Shown: positions 60,352 through 64,000 of the stretch, piece after piece
How positions within the stretch are numbered: the stretch's first letter is position 1
Layout: every line of letters begins with the position of its first letter
Source of the DNA: Streptomyces sp. 1-11
GTDB lineage: Bacteria; Actinomycetota; Actinomycetes; Streptomycetales; Streptomycetaceae
Length of the DNA: 64,000 bases
Assembly: GCF_007176755.1 (NCBI RefSeq)
Contig: NZ_BJTV01000001.1
Location: forward strand, 248,001 to 312,000
Direction of reading: 5' to 3'
Position numbers and translations under genes: made by a program
Notes under the pieces: model-generated
Seen by the model: only the letters and a program-made list of their open reading frames with translations
The model's database searches: none
Told to the model about the DNA's origin: nothing

Positions 60352-61023
60352 TCAGGCGTACGCGGCGACGTCCTTGACGACCGAGAAGCCCAGTCCGTAC
60401 GCACTCATCCCCCGCCCGTAGGCGCCGACGTGCACGCCGGAGCCGGTGGTGCCGGCCAGCACCCAGCCGAACTCGGACTCCCGGTAGTAGAAGGGCATGG
60501 GCGCCCCGTCCACCGGCAGGGAGAGGCTGGACCACTCCGGTCCCTCCAGGTCGTCGGCCAGGGCCCAGGCGGTCTCGGTCTGCTGGTCCAGCCAGTCGTC
60601 GCGCAGGGTGTGGTCCATCTGCCCGGGCCAGGTGAAGGACAGCAGTCCCACGCCCGCCAGCCAGGCCGCCGAGGAGACCGACGTCGCCTCCAGCAGACCC
60701 GTGCCGTCGGCGCTCCGCCGGGAGGGGTTGGCGGCGACGGTGACGACCACCGCGAACTTCTCCCTCGGCTCGTCCGTGGCCGCGGCCACGTGCTCGTTGC
60801 GCACGGAGGGCTCGTCACCGTGCCCGATGGAACCGTGCTCGACGGCGCCGTCGGCCGCCGCGCCGACCTGCATCAGCCAGCGCGGCCCCGTGAAGGCCTC
60901 GTCGAGGCCGTACCAGGGGAAGGGCGCCCGCAGGTACCCGTCGATGATGCGCGGGGCGGAGGGGAGCTGTCTTCCGCCCTCCGCGGCCGGCGGCTGCGCG
61001 CCCACCCGACTCGTCGTCTCCAT
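60352..61023 (-). CDS. Hypothetical protein
   Basis: This 223-residue protein has unknown function. It contains Trp/Tyr-rich segments (APFPWYGLDEAFTGPRWL) and a C-terminus with FYYRESEFGWVLAGTTGSGV. No signal peptide or membrane segment is seen. ATG 61023 is preceded by AAGGAGG at 11 nt. A TATGCT-like box ~90 nt upstream of the start may be its -10. Its 209-nt upstream spacer to tatB has no gene. Confidence 0.75.
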   Translation of the reverse strand: METTSRVGAQPPAAEGGRQLPSAPRIIDGYLRAPFPWYGLDEAFTGPRWLMQVGAAADGAVEHGSIGHGDEPSVRNEHVAAATDEPREKFAVVVTVAANPSRRSADGTGLLEATSVSSAAWLAGVGLLSFTWPGQMDHTLRDDWLDQQTETAWALADDLEGPEWSSLSLPVDGAPMPFYYRESEFGWVLAGTTGSGVHVGAYGRGMSAYGLGFSVVKDVAAYA

Positions 61024-61232
61024 CTGCCCGGACGCCTCCTTGCTCTCGTCGGACCGGGGTGGCCCGCCCCCCTTCGGGCGTACTCGTCCGGACCGCACAA
61101 CAACTCGGCAGCATATCCACACCGGTGAGGGCGGCACGGAAACCGCCCGGCGCGTGGGTCGCGCGTGCGGCCGAGCGGGGACTTGTACGACGTGAGCGGG
61201 TTGTGAGGTGCGTCACTGACGCCCGTTCGGGC

Positions 61233-61679
61233 TCAGGTGGCGTCGGCGTCGAAGGACGGACGGGCGTCCCTGGCGGGGTCCTCGGGCTTCTTGGTCATGT
61301 CGATGCGACCGCCGGACGAGGAGGACGACGAGGCAGACGAGGACGACGCCTGGCCGTCGCGGCTGTTGACCGCGTCCGTGACCTCGGCCATCTCCTTCTT
61401 CAGGTCGAACCCGTTGCGGATCTCCTTCAGCCCCAGGTCCTCGTTGTTCATCTGCTTGCGGATGAACGTCTTGGGGTTGAGGTCCTCGAACTCGAAGTCC
61501 TTGAACTCCGGGCCCAGCTCGCTGCGGATGTCCTGCTTGGCGCTCTCCGAGAACTCGCGGATCTTCCGGATCGTCCGCGTCACGTCCTGGATGACCTTGG
61601 GGAGCTTGTCCGGACCGAACACGAGCACGGCGAGAACAATGATGGTCACCAGCTCGAGTGGTCCTATGTCATTGAACAC
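61233..61679 (-). CDS. tatB: Twin-arginine translocase subunit TatB
   Basis: This 148-residue membrane protein is the Tat receptor component that, with TatC, recognises folded substrates with twin-arginine signals. A single N-terminal helix begins MFNDIGPLELVTIIVLAVLV, followed by FGPDKLP, an amphipathic helix, and a Ser-rich variable tail. The conserved Glu (residue 9) favours TatB over TatA, as does its position beside the ECF sigma/anti-sigma pair. GTG start with AAGGAG 6 nt upstream. Confidence 0.92.
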   Translation of the reverse strand: MFNDIGPLELVTIIVLAVLVFGPDKLPKVIQDVTRTIRKIREFSESAKQDIRSELGPEFKDFEFEDLNPKTFIRKQMNNEDLGLKEIRNGFDLKKEMAEVTDAVNSRDGQASSSSASSSSSSGGRIDMTKKPEDPARDARPSFDADAT

Positions 61680-61761
61680 CTGACGCTCCTTGCGATCCTC
61701 GGTCGCTCAACGGTACCCGGCCCACCTGTCGGGCGGGTACCGCCCGGTGGTGAGAGTTCCG

Positions 61762-62769
61762 TCAGTTGCGCCCGGACGGGGTGGAAGGAGCGGCCGAGGG
61801 CGTGTCGGTGACCGGAGCCGACAGCGCGTCCGGGCCGTTCGGCCCGGGCGTGACCTCCAGGCCGGGCGCGGCCGGCCAGGTGGTCAGGGGCAGGGGGGTG
61901 ATGTCGCCCAGCGGGCGTATCAGCGGCGAGACCGCGGCCGCGCCGGCCATCACCGGCGCGGTCAGGTCGCGCATGACGTCCTGGACCTGCCCGGGCGGGG
62001 GCGGCTGGGCTCCGGGCAGCAGGGGGGCCGACAGGGACGTCGGCGCCGCCGGGTCCGGGCCGGGCAGGGTGCCGCCCTGGGCGAGCAGCGGGCCCACCGG
62101 ACGGCGGCGCTGCGCGTCCGGCGTCACCGCGCCCGGGGCCGTGCCCGCGCCGGCGCCCGCCGAGCGGGCCGGGACCACGTTGCCCGTGCCGGCGCCGCCG
62201 CGGGCGTCCGCGGCGAGGCCGCCGGGGATGGCGGTGGTGACGCCGCCGAGGGCGACCGCGGCCAGCGACACCGCCCCGGCGGCGGCGGCCGCGAACCGCA
62301 GTCCGCGCGAGGCGGGGCGGTCGGCGTCCGGGCGGCCGACGGGGTGTATGCGGAAGCCGCGCTCCCCGGGTGCGGGGGCCATGGCGTGGACGGGAGCGGC
62401 GGGTACGTAGCCGAACTCGAAGCGCTCCTCGCGGCTCACCCCGAAGACGCCGGACTCGGCGCCTCGCCCGAGGAAGCCTCCCCCGGGCGCCGGCGTGCCG
62501 CCGCCGTCCAGGTCACCTCCCCCGGGAAGGCCCTGGAGACGGGCCAGGAAGCTCTCGGAGGGGGGCGGCGGGGCCGCCTCGGCGAACACGTTCTTCAGCC
62601 GGCGCTGGGCGTCCGCCTCCGCCTTGCACCGGGCGCAGGTGGCCAGGTGGGCGAGGACGCGCTCGCGCGACTCATGACCGAGCTCCCCGTCCACCAGGGC
62701 GGAGAGCCGGTCTCCCAGGTGCTGCTCGGCGAGGTGCGGCCGAGCGGGTTTCGGACGGGATCCGTTCAC
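61762..62769 (-). CDS. Anti-sigma factor with zinc-binding ZAS-type domain
   Basis: This 335-residue protein is predicted to bind and hold the upstream ECF sigma factor. Residues ~10-60 carry the zinc anti-sigma motif HLATCARCK (HxxxCxxC, with a preceding conserved His). A probable membrane helix occurs near 160-180 ([20 protein letters not shown]), and the rest is Pro/Gly-rich, probably extracytoplasmic, so the signal could be sensed at the cell surface. The GTG start overlaps the sigma stop (GTGA). The mycobacterial counterpart is RseA. Confidence 0.87.
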   Translation of the reverse strand: MNGSRPKPARPHLAEQHLGDRLSALVDGELGHESRERVLAHLATCARCKAEADAQRRLKNVFAEAAPPPPSESFLARLQGLPGGGDLDGGGTPAPGGGFLGRGAESGVFGVSREERFEFGYVPAAPVHAMAPAPGERGFRIHPVGRPDADRPASRGLRFAAAAAGAVSLAAVALGGVTTAIPGGLAADARGGAGTGNVVPARSAGAGAGTAPGAVTPDAQRRRPVGPLLAQGGTLPGPDPAAPTSLSAPLLPGAQPPPPGQVQDVMRDLTAPVMAGAAAVSPLIRPLGDITPLPLTTWPAAPGLEVTPGPNGPDALSAPVTDTPSAAPSTPSGRN

Positions 62770-63554
62770 GCGGTCGCGCCCCCTCCCCCCAGAGCGGGGA
62801 CACGGGCCACGAAGGAGCGCCGTCCGGCCTTGCGGGCCTCGGGCGACCGGTGGGCGAGGGCCTTGCGGAGCTGGGAGCGGCCGCGGTGGATGCGGGAGCG
62901 GACCGTGCCGAGCTTCACGCCGAGGGTCGCGGCGATCTCCTCGTACGACAGTCCCTCGATGTCGCACAGCACGACGGCGGCGCGGAACTCGGGCGCGAGG
63001 GTGTCCAGCGCCTGCTGCACGTCGGCGTCGAAGTGGGCGTCGTTGAAGACCTGCTGGGGGGTCGGCTCCTTGCTGGGCAGGCGCTCGGCCGCGTCCTCGC
63101 CGAGGGCGTCGAAGCGGATGCGCTGCTTGCGCCGGACCATGTCCAGGAACAGGTTGGTGGTGATGCGGTGCAGCCAGCCCTCGAAGGTGCCCGGCGAGTA
63201 CGTCGAGAGGGAACGGAAGACGCGGACGAACACCTCCTGGGTGAGGTCCTCGGCGTCGTGCTGGTTGCCCGTGAGGCGGTAGGCCAGGCGGTAGACGCGG
63301 CCGCTGTGCGTGCTGACGATCTCCTCCCAGGTGGGCGGAGTCCACGCCTGCCCGTCCGCGTCGGTGGTGAAGGTCGCGGTCTGGGCGTCGCCGGCGGCGA
63401 AGCCGGCGGTCCGGCTGTGGTCAGCGGCAGTGTCGGTCACGGATTTCGGCTTCCCCGCCGACCCGAGAAGACGCTTCAGCATCCCTCGTCGGTCAACAGG
63501 CGCAGCCGCACCTCCCCTGTCAGCTCTGGTGGTGTCCAGTGGAGCCCCTACCAT
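62766..63554 (-). CDS. ECF RNA polymerase sigma factor (SigE-like)
   Basis: This 262-residue group IV sigma factor has region 2 (~95-165: [45 protein letters not shown]) and region 4 (~195-245: [40 protein letters not shown]). Start: ATG 63554, with GAGG 5 nt upstream and an AT-richer promoter-like stretch before it; ATGs at 63638 and 63659 would add up to 35 residues. Gene order sigma-anti-sigma-tatB, with an O-methyltransferase divergent, matches the mycobacterial sigE locus and suggests an envelope stress role. The htrA gene seen there between rseA and tatB is absent. Confidence 0.92.
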   Translation of the reverse strand: MVGAPLDTTRADRGGAAAPVDRRGMLKRLLGSAGKPKSVTDTAADHSRTAGFAAGDAQTATFTTDADGQAWTPPTWEEIVSTHSGRVYRLAYRLTGNQHDAEDLTQEVFVRVFRSLSTYSPGTFEGWLHRITTNLFLDMVRRKQRIRFDALGEDAAERLPSKEPTPQQVFNDAHFDADVQQALDTLAPEFRAAVVLCDIEGLSYEEIAATLGVKLGTVRSRIHRGRSQLRKALAHRSPEARKAGRRSFVARVPALGGGGATA

Positions 63555-63782
63555 AGCCACCTCGCCCGTTAGGACCGGATAAGCGGTTTTACGAGAAATT
63601 GATCTGGGCTGATACGGCTCATACGCCTGCGTCAGCATGTGCTCGGTGTCCCGGTCCACCCCTCGCCCCCCGTCGCGTCCAGGCCCTTCGTCTCAACCCT
63701 GTAAACGCGCGGTCCCATCTGCGGGTTCCCGGCGCCAACGGATACAGTCACGCCCAGGCACCCACGGGGACAGGAGAGGGTC

Positions 63783-64000
63783 ATTACCGGCAACCGGCAG
63801 ACGAGCTGGGCGTTCGCCGACGCCTTTGTCGCCGAGGACGAAGCGCTGCTGTGGGCCCGCGACCGGGCCCGCGAGGCGGGGCTGCGCTCGGTGTCGCCCG
63901 GCACGGGCGCCGCGCTCCGCCTGCTCGCCGCCTCCGTGGACGCGAAGGCGGTCGCGGAGATCGGCACCGGCTGCGGGGTGTCGGGGATCCACCTGCTGCA
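63783..64000 (+). CDS. O-methyltransferase, 5' part only (ATT start)
   Basis: The first 72 residues of a SAM-dependent O-methyltransferase run off the window end. The sequence begins ITGNRQTSWAFADAFVAEDE and reaches the SAM-binding motif I (AEIGTGCGVSG). No ATG, GTG or TTG occurs in frame near the family start; AGGAG (63772-63776) lies 6 nt before an ATT at 63783, which I take as the start codon. The gene is divergent from the ECF sigma factor, as in mycobacteria. Confidence 0.78.
   Translation, partial: MTGNRQTSWAFADAFVAEDEALLWARDRAREAGLRSVSPGTGAALRLLAASVDAKAVAEIGTGCGVSGIHLL

Noticed and set aside
1..64000. Mobile elements, prophage genes, tRNA or rRNA genes, biosynthetic gene cluster
   Set aside because: I found no transposase, integrase, phage structural genes, attachment-site repeats, tRNA cloverleafs or rRNA, and no PKS/NRPS genes; the window reads as conserved chromosome.

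Overview
The window is a 64 kb piece of a Streptomyces chromosome. The evidence is the very high GC content, third codon positions that are almost all G or C, frequent GTG starts, ATGA/GTGA stop-start overlaps, hairpin terminators that mostly lack a T-tract, and a gene set typical of that genus. It is chromosomal core sequence: I see no insertion sequence, integrase, prophage, CRISPR array, rRNA or tRNA.

Layout. (1) 1-18.4 kb: a partial TerD-like gene, a YgjP-type metallohydrolase, an E1/ThiF-like protein coupled to an ABC1/UbiB kinase, the antibiotic-response regulator WblC with a long regulatory leader (WblC-type promoter, upstream ORF, intrinsic attenuator), the UvrD2-like helicase, a mycoredoxin, NudC, an M20 peptidase and the AdnB-AdnA helicase-nuclease pair. 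(2) 18.7-26.4 kb: an ATL DNA-repair protein, a large membrane protein with a degenerate kinase-like region, two paralogous secreted alpha/beta-hydrolases and a lamin-tail-domain protein. (3) 26.5-33.2 kb: MoeZ, then an overlapping operon on the minus strand encoding a PelF-type glycosyltransferase, a polytopic membrane protein, two micro-ORFs, an NAD-dependent epimerase and a spherulin-4/GH135-like hydrolase. It looks like a minimal exopolysaccharide system. (4) 33.4-39 kb: an oligopeptide-type ABC transporter operon preceded by a probably leaderless leader peptide and an attenuator. (5) 39-49.4 kb: a DUF3152 zincin with 12-residue repeats, hydrolases, a TetR regulator, a DUF3107 protein, a ferritin-like protein, a DEAD-box helicase with a repetitive basic tail and a NYN-domain protein. 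(6) 49.5-64 kb: a 50-residue gene behind a SigR-type promoter, MarC, a PHP phosphoesterase, an MFS exporter, a SUFU-domain protein, CorA, an MgtE-like regulatory protein, a DUF1003 protein, Mrp, TatB, an anti-sigma factor, an ECF sigma factor and a divergent O-methyltransferase cut by the window edge.

Themes. Gene order matches from memory two separate mycobacterial neighbourhoods: whiB7-uvrD2-mrx1-nudC-adnAB-moeB1-rhlE, and sigE-rseA-tatB-mrp-corA. Thiol and oxidative stress control is visible in three matches to GGAAT-N18-GTT, upstream of the mycoredoxin, moeZ and a 50-residue protein. Antibiotic stress is represented by the WblC leader. Several genes have a -10-like hexamer 6-7 nt before the start codon and no ribosome-binding site, which suggests leaderless mRNAs. 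The most unusual region is the PelF/epimerase/spherulin-4 operon with its two micro-ORFs.
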